In this document: positions 1 through 5,071 of the stretch, piece after piece
Position numbering within the stretch: position 1 is the stretch's first letter
How the letters are laid out: the number at the start of each line of letters is the position of its first letter
NCBI GenBank assembly: GCA_023434145.1
Contig: JAEYTI010000217.1
Location: 1-5,125 of the forward strand
DNA: 5,125 nucleotides
Reading direction: 5' to 3'
Origin: Chloroflexota bacterium
GTDB taxonomy: Bacteria > Chloroflexota > Anaerolineae > Anaerolineales > Anaerolineaceae
Notes under the pieces: model-generated
The model's database searches: none
The model's input: the letters and a program-made list of their open reading frames with translations, nothing else
Told to the model about the DNA's origin: nothing
Position numbers and translations under genes: made by a program

Positions 1-28
1 GTCTGCTCTGCATCGCCCATAATTTCGC

Positions 29-61
29 AAAAATGGCGAGCGCCTGATCGCCATTTTTTTT
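29..61. terminator. Bidirectional intrinsic terminator
   Basis: An 11-bp perfect stem (29-39 with 48-58, arms AAAAATGGCGA and its complement) closes an 8-nt loop. On the plus strand it ends in eight T residues (54-61). Read on the minus strand the same stem also ends in five T residues, so it can stop transcription from both sides. It lies about 100 nt beyond the stop codon of the minus-strand secreted-protein gene and is the better of the two hairpins for ending that transcript. No gene is visible to its left in the window. Confidence 0.75.
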
Positions 62-92
62 CCTTTTTCAAAACCAACTTTTTTGAATCAAG

Positions 93-130
93 GGGGCTGT
101 CTGAATTTACTTTTCAGACAGCCCCTTTTT
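93..130 (+). terminator. Intrinsic terminator, plus strand
   Basis: A 12-bp perfect stem (93-104 with 114-125, arms GGGGCTGTCTGA and complement) closes a 9-nt loop and is followed directly by TTTTT (126-130). This is the classical form for plus-strand transcription arriving from the left edge. On the minus strand the stem lies about 40 nt after the stop codon at 164 but is followed by CTTGATTC, which is a poor U-tract, so termination in that direction would be weaker. Together with the hairpin at 29-61 it makes a tandem pair insulating two converging units. Confidence 0.75.
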
Positions 131-163
131 AAACACCCCCTTGCGTTTCTGGAAGAAAAAACC

Positions 164-1288
164 TTATGGCGAGGTGCTGTTGTAGAACCAATTGTAACTG
201 TAGTAGCGCGATGTGGGACTCTCCAGCCGGATGGCGATGCGATCCATACCCTTCACTGCGTCGGGGATGGTGAACGTGGCGGTTTGCGTGCCGCCCGTGC
301 CGGAATTCCAGGTGCCCGCGCTCGCTCCGCCAACACCACGCGTGCCAAACGCGCCCATGGTTACGTTGAAGGTATCGCTGGCAGGGAAGTTGGCCGTCTG
401 GATTGTGACCGTGCCGTCACGCACTACGCCGGTGATGGTGAAGGTGGGGATCACACCGGGGGCCAGGGTAGGCCGTGGAGTCGCGGTGGGAGTGCCGGGG
501 CCAACCGTAGGAACGGCGGTTGCGCCGGTATCGGGGATCGTGCCGGTAGAGCTGTTATAGAACCAGTTGTAGCTGAAATAGCGCGATGTGGGGCTTTCCA
601 GGCGGATGGCGATCATGCTCTGCCCTTGAACCGCTGCAGGAAGGTTGAACGTGACAGTCTGCGTGCCGCCTGCACCGGAATTCCACGTGCCAGCGCTGGC
701 TCCGCCGACTCCACGGGTGCCCATTGCGCCCATTGTCACATTGAAGGTGTCATTCACAGGGAAATTGGCCGTGCGGATAGTGACTGTAGCATTCTGTGTT
801 GCCCCAACAATTGAGAACGTCGGGATTACGCCAGGCGGCAGACCAGGCGAACCGGGTACAGATGTCCCACCGGTATCGGGGATGGTGCCACCCTCTGAAT
901 TGTAGAACCAGTTGTAGCTATAGTAGGGCGAGGTAGGGCTTTCCAGCCGGATGGCAATCTGCCGCTGGCCCCGCAGCTCGGTGGGGATGTTAAACGTGCC
1001 GGTGAATGTTCCACCCGCGCCCGAAGAGACGGTGGTGATAAAAATGCCACCCACACCGCGCGTGCCGATCTGACCCATCAGCACCCGAAAGTTGTCGTTC
1101 GCGGGGAAGTTGTGGGTACGGATGGTTACGCTGGTGTCTGGCGCAACAGTGACAATGTCGAAGGTGGGAATAACGAAAGCGGCCCGTGCAATCGCCAATC
1201 CTGTGGTGCCTGTTCCAAGAACCACGGCGGCAATCAGGATCAGGCGGGTCAGCAGGGTTGCGGTAGACCAGAATTTCTTTATGTTCAT
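164..1288 (-). CDS. Secreted protein with three tandem 92-residue modules, function unknown
   Basis: This encodes a 374-residue exported protein of unknown function. The ATG at 1288 is chosen because GGGAGG lies 7 nt upstream and because it opens with a signal peptide: basic start MNIKKFW, hydrophobic stretch at about 11-34, and an AxA-type site near residues 34-37 (ARAA). A start further upstream would bury the signal. The mature part has three modules at residues 39-130, 154-245 and 279-370, each exactly 92 residues, beginning VIPTF and ending YNWFYN. Shared internal motifs are VTI.T.NFP, GTRGVGG and IAIRLESPTS. By eye, modules 2 and 3 are about 77% identical and 1 and 2 about 65%. Linkers are rich in Pro, Thr and Gly (IPDTG; TPTATPRPT), as in surface proteins. 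The Thr/Val/Gly-rich alternation suggests beta-sandwich folds (inference). There is no transmembrane anchor, sortase motif or visible catalytic motif. I recall similar unnamed proteins from Anaerolineae but cannot name a family. Confidence 0.9.
   Translation of the reverse strand: MNIKKFWSTATLLTRLILIAAVVLGTGTTGLAIARAAFVIPTFDIVTVAPDTSVTIRTHNFPANDNFRVLMGQIGTRGVGGIFITTVSSGAGGTFTGTFNIPTELRGQRQIAIRLESPTSPYYSYNWFYNSEGGTIPDTGGTSVPGSPGLPPGVIPTFSIVGATQNATVTIRTANFPVNDTFNVTMGAMGTRGVGGASAGTWNSGAGGTQTVTFNLPAAVQGQSMIAIRLESPTSRYFSYNWFYNSSTGTIPDTGATAVPTVGPGTPTATPRPTLAPGVIPTFTITGVVRDGTVTIQTANFPASDTFNVTMGAFGTRGVGGASAGTWNSGTGGTQTATFTIPDAVKGMDRIAIRLESPTSRYYSYNWFYNSTSP
179..454 (-). repeat. Module 3 of the secreted protein (residues 279-370)
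   Basis: This is the C-terminal 276-bp copy of the internal repeat. It runs from VIPTF to YNWFYN and leaves only four residues (STSP) before the stop. It is closest to module 2, sharing GASAGTWNSG and DTFNVTMGA, which points to a later duplication of that pair. Confidence 0.9.
554..829 (-). repeat. Module 2 of the secreted protein (residues 154-245)
   Basis: This is the middle 276-bp copy. Its start is 345 bp after that of module 1 and 375 bp before that of module 3. The difference lies wholly in the linkers (23 and 33 residues), since the modules are equal in length without internal gaps. Confidence 0.9.
899..1174 (-). repeat. Module 1 of the secreted protein (residues 39-130)
   Basis: This is the N-terminal and most divergent 276-bp copy. 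It follows directly on the signal peptide and keeps VIPTF, NFP, GTRGVGG, SGAGGT and IAIRLESPTS, but has IFITTVSSG where modules 2 and 3 have ASAGTWNSG. Confidence 0.9.
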
Positions 1289-1295
1289 ACGTGAA

Positions 1296-1301
1296 CCTCC
1301 C
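1296..1301 (-). promoter_or_regulatory. Ribosome binding site of the secreted-protein gene
   Basis: GGGAGG on the minus strand lies 7 nt before the ATG at 1288. It decides the start over a longer in-frame reading that would add 23 residues ahead of the signal peptide. The start codon lies in a small inverted repeat (GTTCA and TGAAC around CGTA) just after the site. Confidence 0.8.
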
Positions 1302-1408
1302 GATAGACGGAACGGGCCGCTGGTCGTTACAGGCGCAGCCTGCCCATAGTTAGGCAATGGGGGAGAATTCCTAACGATTCTCTATCCCCCAAAGATATTG
1401 TATATCTA

Positions 1409-1436
1409 ATATTAATACATTTACGAAAATTGTCAA
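1409..1436 (-). promoter_or_regulatory. Sigma-70-type promoter for the secreted-protein gene
   Basis: On the minus strand a perfect TTGACA (1436-1431) is followed after 16 bp by TAATAT (1414-1409), in an AT-rich stretch facing the leftward gene. Transcription would start near 1400 and give a leader of roughly 110 nt. The -35 is consensus, the -10 matches four of six bases, and the spacing is one base short of ideal. Confidence 0.5.
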
Positions 1437-1585
1437 ATTTTGGTTCAAAATTGCCCAATTTTTCGATATTCTACCCGGCAAAGCTGTTGAGTCTGTTTCA
1501 GTTTGTTGTTGGGTTGAGGCGCGGGGCCCAAGTTCCTTTGCCTCAGCCTAACACAAAACGTGCAGTACCCAAGAAGTTTCCGGGC

Positions 1586-1614
1586 TTGCCGGGCGCTTCT
1601 CTTCCGGTTATACT
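1586..1614 (+). promoter_or_regulatory. Sigma-70-type promoter for the nusG paralog
   Basis: TTGCCG (1586-1591) and TATACT (1609-1614) are separated by exactly 17 bp, with four and five of six consensus bases. The start would fall near 1621, giving a leader of about 120 nt before the nusG paralog. A weaker alternative is TTCAAA (1444-1449) and TATTCT (1467-1472), also 17 bp apart, in the AT-rich part of the spacer. Confidence 0.45.
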
Positions 1615-1740
1615 GGCGAAGAAAAACTGTCGGAACCTCGTTCGAAACCTTTTGCGTGATGGACGAAGGATTTTTAGCGGTTTACCAGCGCGGACGGGGG
1701 CGACCGCGAGCATTCACACCTGAAGAAATGAGGAAAACGG

Positions 1741-2256
1741 ATGCCAACGGCCTGGTATGCAATTCAAAGCAAAACAAACAAAGAAGACGCATTATACGAG
1801 CAGCTTGAAAACCAGGGATATGAGGCTTTTTTCCCTCGTATATACGTCAGCCCAGTTAACCCGCGGGCCAAGAAAGTGAAAGCCTACTTTCCAGGCTATC
1901 TGTTTGTGCGCACCGACTTGAGCGCGGTAGGGCTTTCGGTTTTTCAATATATGCCCTTTGCGCGCGGGATGGTTCAGTTCGACCAGGAGCCCGCCTCGGT
2001 GCCGGATACGCTCATTCATGCGCTGCAGCGCAAGCTGGAACACGTGAACCAGGCGGGCGGCGAACTGTTCGATGCGCTGCACACAGGCGATAAGGTAGAG
2101 ATTGCCGATGGACCCTTTGCCGGGTATGAGGCAATTTTTGACGTGCGCCTGCCAGGCCGCGAGCGCGTGCGCGTACTGATCGAACTGCTCAGCCAGCGCC
2201 AGGTGCCTGTAGAATTGAATGCCGGGCAGATTGGGCACAAGAAGAACAAGAAATGA
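1741..2256 (+). CDS. NusG/RfaH-family transcription elongation factor paralog
   Basis: This encodes a 171-residue specialised NusG paralog. The family binds the beta' clamp helices of RNA polymerase through its NGN domain and changes pausing or termination. The NGN domain spans about residues 3-105: it opens with WYAIQSK (5-11), has the long helix with E and L residues, GYEAFFPR (26-33), the signature YFPGYLFVR (49-57) and a typical tail around PASVPDTLI. A KOW-type domain follows (about 115-160; GDKVEIADGPFAGYEA). The C-terminus is lysine-rich (HKKNKK). Length fits NusG and RfaH (about 160-180). The start has GAGG 7 nt upstream (1730-1733). It is not in the usual secE-nusG-rplK setting but next to sugar genes, so it is probably an operon-specific factor of the RfaH/LoaP/UpxY kind, not housekeeping NusG (inference). 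Its stop codon abuts a 26-bp hairpin. The exact subfamily cannot be told from sequence alone. Confidence 0.9.
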   Translation: MPTAWYAIQSKTNKEDALYEQLENQGYEAFFPRIYVSPVNPRAKKVKAYFPGYLFVRTDLSAVGLSVFQYMPFARGMVQFDQEPASVPDTLIHALQRKLEHVNQAGGELFDALHTGDKVEIADGPFAGYEAIFDVRLPGRERVRVLIELLSQRQVPVELNAGQIGHKKNKK

Positions 2257-2311
2257 TTTTTGTATGGTCAAACATGGTGTCGAAGGACACCATGTTTGAC
2301 CATACAAAAAT
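2256..2311. repeat. Long perfect inverted repeat (26-bp stem, GAAG loop)
   Basis: Positions 2256-2281 and 2286-2311 are perfectly complementary over 26 bp around a 4-nt loop GAAG (2282-2285). The first paired base is the last base of the nusG-paralog stop codon, and the second arm ends 10 nt before the epimerase ribosome binding site. The outer six pairs are A/T only (ATTTTTG against CAAAAAT). Four T residues (2311-2314) follow on the plus strand, but after a paired A-tract, so it is not a clean intrinsic terminator. It lies within the presumed nusG paralog-epimerase transcript and would form a very stable RNA helix there, long enough for RNase III. Confidence 0.9.
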
Positions 2312-2321
2312 TTTCGAGCAT

Positions 2322-2326
2322 AGGAG
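2322..2326 (+). promoter_or_regulatory. Ribosome binding site of the epimerase gene
   Basis: AGGAG lies 6 nt before the ATG at 2333 and outside the preceding hairpin, so it stays free for initiation when the hairpin is formed. Confidence 0.8.
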
Positions 2327-2332
2327 CCGATC

Positions 2333-3253
2333 ATGAAGATTCTGGTGACGGGGGGAGCTGGATTTATCGGCTCGCACGTGGTGGACCGCTTCATCGACGC
2401 GGGGCACGAAGTGGTGGTGGTGGATAACCTGACCACCGGGCGCAAGCAGAACCTGAACCCAAAGGCAAAGTTTTATCAGATCGACATACGCAGCCCCGAG
2501 TTGGCGGCGGTATTTGAGCGCGAACAACCGGAGGTTGTGGATCACCACGCCGCGCAGATCGATGTGCGCAAATCGGTCGCGGACCCGGTCTACGATGCTG
2601 ACGTGAACTTGAAAGGCGGCCTCAACGTGCTGAATATGGCAGTACGGCATGGCGCGCGCAAGTTCATTTACATCTCCAGCGGTGGGGCGATCTATGGCGA
2701 ACCGGCGTACCTGCCATGTGATGAAGCGCACCCAATTCGCCCGCTTTCGCCTTATGGGGCGACCAAATATATGCTGGAGCTGTATTTGCCCATTTACCGG
2801 CAGATCCACGGGCTGGATACCACCGTCCTTCGCTATCCCAACGTCTACGGTCCGCGGCAGGACCCGCTGGGTGAGGGCGGTGTCGTGGCGATTTTCACTG
2901 GGGCTATGATGACGAACCGCCCGATCACCATTTTTGGCGACGGCGGGCAAACGCGCGACTACCTATACGTGGGGGATTGCGCATATGCAAACGAACTGGC
3001 GCTGGAAAGCGGCTCTGGCGGCGTGTTTAACCTGGGGTGGGGTCGCGAGACCTCGGTGAACGATCTGTACAGGGTGCTAAAGAGTGTCACTGGGTACGCG
3101 CTGGAGCCGCAGTACACCGCCGCGCGCCCGGGCGAGATTTACCGCTCGTACCTGGATGCCGCGCACGCGAAAGAAGGCCTGGGTTGGGAGCCGCGCGTAA
3201 CGCTGGAGGAGGGCCTGCGCCGCACGCTGGCGTGGCAGCAGGCGATGGTCTAG
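2333..3253 (+). CDS. galE: NAD-dependent nucleotide-sugar epimerase, UDP-glucose 4-epimerase-like
   Basis: This encodes a 306-residue cytoplasmic extended short-chain dehydrogenase (SDR), most like UDP-glucose 4-epimerase, which interconverts UDP-glucose and UDP-galactose through a bound-NAD 4-keto intermediate. Visible features, in order: the NAD motif TGGAGFIGS (residues 6-14); the acidic D31 after strand 2 (VVVVDN), which favours NAD; HHAAQIDV (71-78); the catalytic triad S116 (YISSGG), Y141 and K145 (YGATK); the sugar-side LRYPNVYGPRQ (166-176); and FGDGGQTRDYLYVGD (201-215), typical of nucleotide-sugar SDRs. The S-to-Y spacing of 25 equals that in E. coli GalE. It is shorter than E. coli GalE (about 338), as are many bacterial single-domain relatives. 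Other nucleotide sugars (GlcNAc/GalNAc forms, uronates) or a dehydratase role cannot be excluded, so the symbol is provisional. It is probably co-transcribed with the nusG paralog 76 bp upstream. Confidence 0.88.
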   Translation: MKILVTGGAGFIGSHVVDRFIDAGHEVVVVDNLTTGRKQNLNPKAKFYQIDIRSPELAAVFEREQPEVVDHHAAQIDVRKSVADPVYDADVNLKGGLNVLNMAVRHGARKFIYISSGGAIYGEPAYLPCDEAHPIRPLSPYGATKYMLELYLPIYRQIHGLDTTVLRYPNVYGPRQDPLGEGGVVAIFTGAMMTNRPITIFGDGGQTRDYLYVGDCAYANELALESGSGGVFNLGWGRETSVNDLYRVLKSVTGYALEPQYTAARPGEIYRSYLDAAHAKEGLGWEPRVTLEEGLRRTLAWQQAMV

Positions 3254-3271
3254 CAACCACGCTCTTGCATA

Positions 3272-3299
3272 ACGACACCTGTCATACTGGTGCTATAAT
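3272..3299 (+). promoter_or_regulatory. Extended -10 promoter for gnd
   Basis: TGcTATAAT (3291-3299) is a perfect extended -10 with a perfect hexamer. A partial -35, ACGACA (3272-3277), with four of six bases, lies 16 bp upstream. The predicted start is near 3306, 40-50 bp after the epimerase stop, giving a leader of about 105 nt whose first bases form the base of the next hairpin. This argues that gnd is transcribed independently. Confidence 0.7.
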
Positions 3300-3306
3300 T
3301 CTAATT

Positions 3307-3375
3307 CGAACCCCCGTTTGATCGTTTTGCATGACAACCTTTGTTTGCCATGCAAAACGATCCAAACGGAGTTCG
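3307..3375 (+). repeat. Long inverted repeat at the predicted 5' end of the gnd mRNA
   Basis: Arms 3314-3333 and 3349-3369 form 20 bp with one bulged C (3362 or 3363) and a 15-nt loop (3334-3348). A further 5 bp (3307-3311 with 3371-3375) extends the base across a small internal loop. With the promoter at 3291-3299 the helix would occupy the very 5' end of the gnd transcript and end about 24 nt before the gnd ribosome binding site. No U-tract follows, so it is not a terminator. TTCGATC occurs twice at the base and just after it (3372-3378, 3383-3389). It could stabilise the mRNA 5' end or act as an operator or binding site; the sequence does not say which. Confidence 0.85.
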
Positions 3376-3398
3376 ATCAGCTTTCGATCCTCTTCCCC

Positions 3399-3403
3399 AG
3401 GAG
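3399..3403 (+). promoter_or_regulatory. Ribosome binding site deciding the gnd start
   Basis: AGGAG lies 8 nt before the ATG at 3412. An in-frame ATG at 3331 lies inside the hairpin, has no such site, and would add 27 residues that do not resemble the family, so 3412 is the start. Confidence 0.85.
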
Positions 3404-3411
3404 AAACCCAA

Positions 3412-4863
3412 ATGACAGAGTGTGATCTTGGTTTGGTTGGTTTGGCTGTAATGGGCCAGAATCTGGTCCTGAATATGAACGATCACGGCTTCAAGATCGC
3501 CGTGTTTAACCGCACCACCTCGAAAACGACTGACTTTATCAATAACGAAGCAAAGGGCACGCAGGTCGTCGCGACGTACTCGCTGGAGGAACTGGCGAAC
3601 GCGCTCAAGCGCCCGCGCCGTGTGATGCTGATGGTGAAAGCGGGGCAGCCGGTAGATGACTTCATTGAGATGCTGCTGCCGCACCTGGAGCCGGGCGATA
3701 TCATCATCGATGGTGGCAACTCCAACTACCTGGATACCTCGCGCCGCACGCAGTACGTCGAGTCGAAGGGTCTGTACTACATTGGCACGGGTGTTTCGGG
3801 CGGCGAAGAAGGCGCGCGGTTTGGGCCTTCCATTATGCCGGGCGGATCGCCAGAGGCATGGGAGCACGTACGCGACATCTTCCAGGCCATTTCGGCCAAG
3901 GTGGAGGGCGGCGCGCCCTGCTGTGACTGGGTGGGTGAAAACGGCGCCGGGCACTTTGTAAAGATGGTGCACAACGGCATTGAGTACTGCGACATGCAGC
4001 TCATCTCCGAGACATACCAGATGATGCGCGATGGACTGGGCATGGGCTACGACGAGATGGCCGGGGTCTACGGACGCTGGAACAAGGGCCGCCTTGACTC
4101 GTACCTGATCGAGATCACTTCGGAGATTCTCGGCTTCAAAGACGAGGACGGCGAGCCGCTGGTGGAAAAGATCCTCGACACCGCGGGGCAAAAGGGCACC
4201 GGGCGCTGGACAGCAATGACAGCCCTGGAACTGGGCGTGCCGCTGACGGGTATCACCGAAGCGGTGTTCAGCCGCTCGCTCTCCGCGATGAAAGACGAGC
4301 GCGTGGCGGCTTCGAAAGTTCTCGCCGGGCCCGATCCGCGTTTGGATGTAGAAAACGAGGCGTTCTTAAAGGATCTGGAGCAGGCGGCATATGCGGCGAA
4401 GATCCTCTCGTACACGCAGGGCTACCAGCTTATGCAGGCGGCGGCGAAAGAGTACAACTGGGGGCTCAACTACGGCGGCATCGCGCTGATGTGGCGCGGC
4501 GGGTGCATCATCCGCTCGGCGTTCCTGGGTAAGATCAAGGATGCGTATGATCAGAATCCCACCCTGCCCAGCCTGCTGCTGGACCCCTACTTCCGCGAGG
4601 AAGTGACGGCGGCAGCCCCGGCCTGGCGGCGGGTGGTTGCTCGCGCGATTGAAGCGGGCATCCCGGTACCGGCCATGTCGAGTACGCTGGCGTTCTTCGA
4701 CGGTTACCGGAGCGCATGGCTGCCGGCCAATTTACTGCAAGCCCAGCGCGACTTCTTTGGCGCGCATACTTACGAGCGCGTGGACTCCAAGCGCGGTGAA
4801 TTCTTCCACACCAACTGGACCGGAACCGGCGGCAAAGTAACCTCAAGCACGTACCAGGCCTAA
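3412..4863 (+). CDS. gnd: 6-phosphogluconate dehydrogenase, decarboxylating
   Basis: This 483-residue cytoplasmic enzyme performs the third step of the oxidative pentose phosphate pathway: 6-phosphogluconate to ribulose 5-phosphate and CO2 with reduction of NADP+. Length and layout match the long homodimeric form. The N-terminal Rossmann domain (about 1-178) has GLVGLAVMGQNL (7-18) and NRT (33-35), whose arginine contacts the NADP 2'-phosphate in known structures. The substrate signature GVSGGEEGARFGPSIMPGG spans 127-145. The helical domain carries the catalytic lysine K184 (HFVKMVHNGIEY) with H187, N188 and the acid E191. R288 and, near the C-terminus, R446 and H452 fit phosphate-binding residues of the sheep enzyme. 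The end has the typical FHTNWTG. C193 stands where many members have glycine (EYGDMQ), a minor change. All key residues are present and the frame is intact. It probably has its own promoter and supplies NADPH and pentose phosphate. Confidence 0.97.
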   Translation: MTECDLGLVGLAVMGQNLVLNMNDHGFKIAVFNRTTSKTTDFINNEAKGTQVVATYSLEELANALKRPRRVMLMVKAGQPVDDFIEMLLPHLEPGDIIIDGGNSNYLDTSRRTQYVESKGLYYIGTGVSGGEEGARFGPSIMPGGSPEAWEHVRDIFQAISAKVEGGAPCCDWVGENGAGHFVKMVHNGIEYCDMQLISETYQMMRDGLGMGYDEMAGVYGRWNKGRLDSYLIEITSEILGFKDEDGEPLVEKILDTAGQKGTGRWTAMTALELGVPLTGITEAVFSRSLSAMKDERVAASKVLAGPDPRLDVENEAFLKDLEQAAYAAKILSYTQGYQLMQAAAKEYNWGLNYGGIALMWRGGCIIRSAFLGKIKDAYDQNPTLPSLLLDPYFREEVTAAAPAWRRVVARAIEAGIPVPAMSSTLAFFDGYRSAWLPANLLQAQRDFFGAHTYERVDSKRGEFFHTNWTGTGGKVTSSTYQA

Positions 4864-4868
4864 GGGGT

Positions 4869-4884
4869 ACGCAGCGCGCTGCGT
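4869..4884. repeat. 16-bp perfect palindrome after gnd
   Basis: Positions 4869-4884 (ACGCAGCG followed by its complement) form a perfect palindrome 6 bp after the gnd stop codon. With no unpaired loop it suits a dimeric DNA-binding protein better than an RNA hairpin. It may equally be chance in GC-rich sequence. Confidence 0.6.
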
Positions 4885-4902
4885 GCAGGTGCTTTCAAAA
4901 CG

Positions 4903-4936
4903 AAAATGCATCCGTTTTTTCTGGAGGGTGCGTTTT
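4903..4936 (+). terminator. Possible weak terminator hairpin after gnd
   Basis: Arms 4903-4913 and 4926-4936 can form 11 RNA pairs, two of them G-U, around a 12-nt loop that contains six T residues. Only the T bases of the second arm (4933-4936) and a later TTT act as a U-tract. It could attenuate transcription about 70 nt after the gnd stop but is not a strong terminator. Confidence 0.35.
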
Positions 4937-4946
4937 AGTTTGGGGA

Positions 4947-5003
4947 AGTTTAGTGACAGCAGTCTGATGATGCTCAGCATCACCAGACTGCTGTCACTAA
5001 ACT
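4947..5003. repeat. Long inverted repeat downstream of gnd (20 bp plus 6 bp)
   Basis: Arms 4947-4966 and 4984-5003 pair perfectly over 20 bp. Inside them, after a single A/C mismatch (4967, 4983), 4968-4973 pairs with 4977-4982 around a TCA loop, giving 26 pairs in a nearly continuous helix. The flanks lack an adjacent T-tract on either strand (the nearest, 5013-5017, is ten bases away), so it is not a standard terminator. A 3'-end stabiliser or RNase III site is possible. Confidence 0.9.
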
Positions 5004-5071
5004 GGAATACACCTTTTTCTATGGCTTTTCCAAAGTCGATTGAATTTTTCAAATCCCTTGTTCTCAGAAGT

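Larger units (their letters stand above)
1289..1740. other. Divergent intergenic spacer (452 bp)
   Basis: This spacer lies between the start codons of the leftward secreted-protein gene and the rightward nusG paralog. Positions 1391-1470 are strongly AT-rich; the flanks are GC-rich. It holds a leftward promoter at about 1409-1436, a rightward promoter at about 1586-1614, and leader sequences of about 110-120 nt on each side. It also holds inverted repeats in the left leader (1349-1354 with 1370-1375; 1359-1363 with 1386-1390). A 49-codon reading frame (1659-1808) lacks a ribosome binding site and is not called. No mobile element or RNA gene is recognised. Confidence 0.7.

Noticed and set aside
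83..905. Overlapping plus-strand open frames opposite the secreted-protein gene
   Set aside because: They are antisense shadows: the minus-strand frame has a ribosome binding site, signal peptide and three conserved modules, while these lack all such signs and mirror the repeat pattern.
2189..2950. Minus-strand 253-residue open frame opposite the epimerase gene
   Set aside because: It is antisense to an intact epimerase, has no recognisable domain and runs through the intergenic hairpin.
3331..3411. Upstream in-frame extension of gnd by 27 residues
   Set aside because: It starts inside a hairpin without a ribosome binding site, and the added residues are unlike the family; the ATG at 3412 has AGGAG at the right distance.
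3301..4191. Minus-strand 296-residue open frame opposite gnd
   Set aside because: It is antisense to a gnd gene with all key residues; the long open frame follows from GC-rich codon bias, and its end lies in the gnd leader hairpin.
2256..5003. The three long hairpins as a CRISPR array or a single REP/MITE family
   Set aside because: The arms do not share sequence with one another, are not regularly spaced, and show no target-site duplications or transposase nearby.
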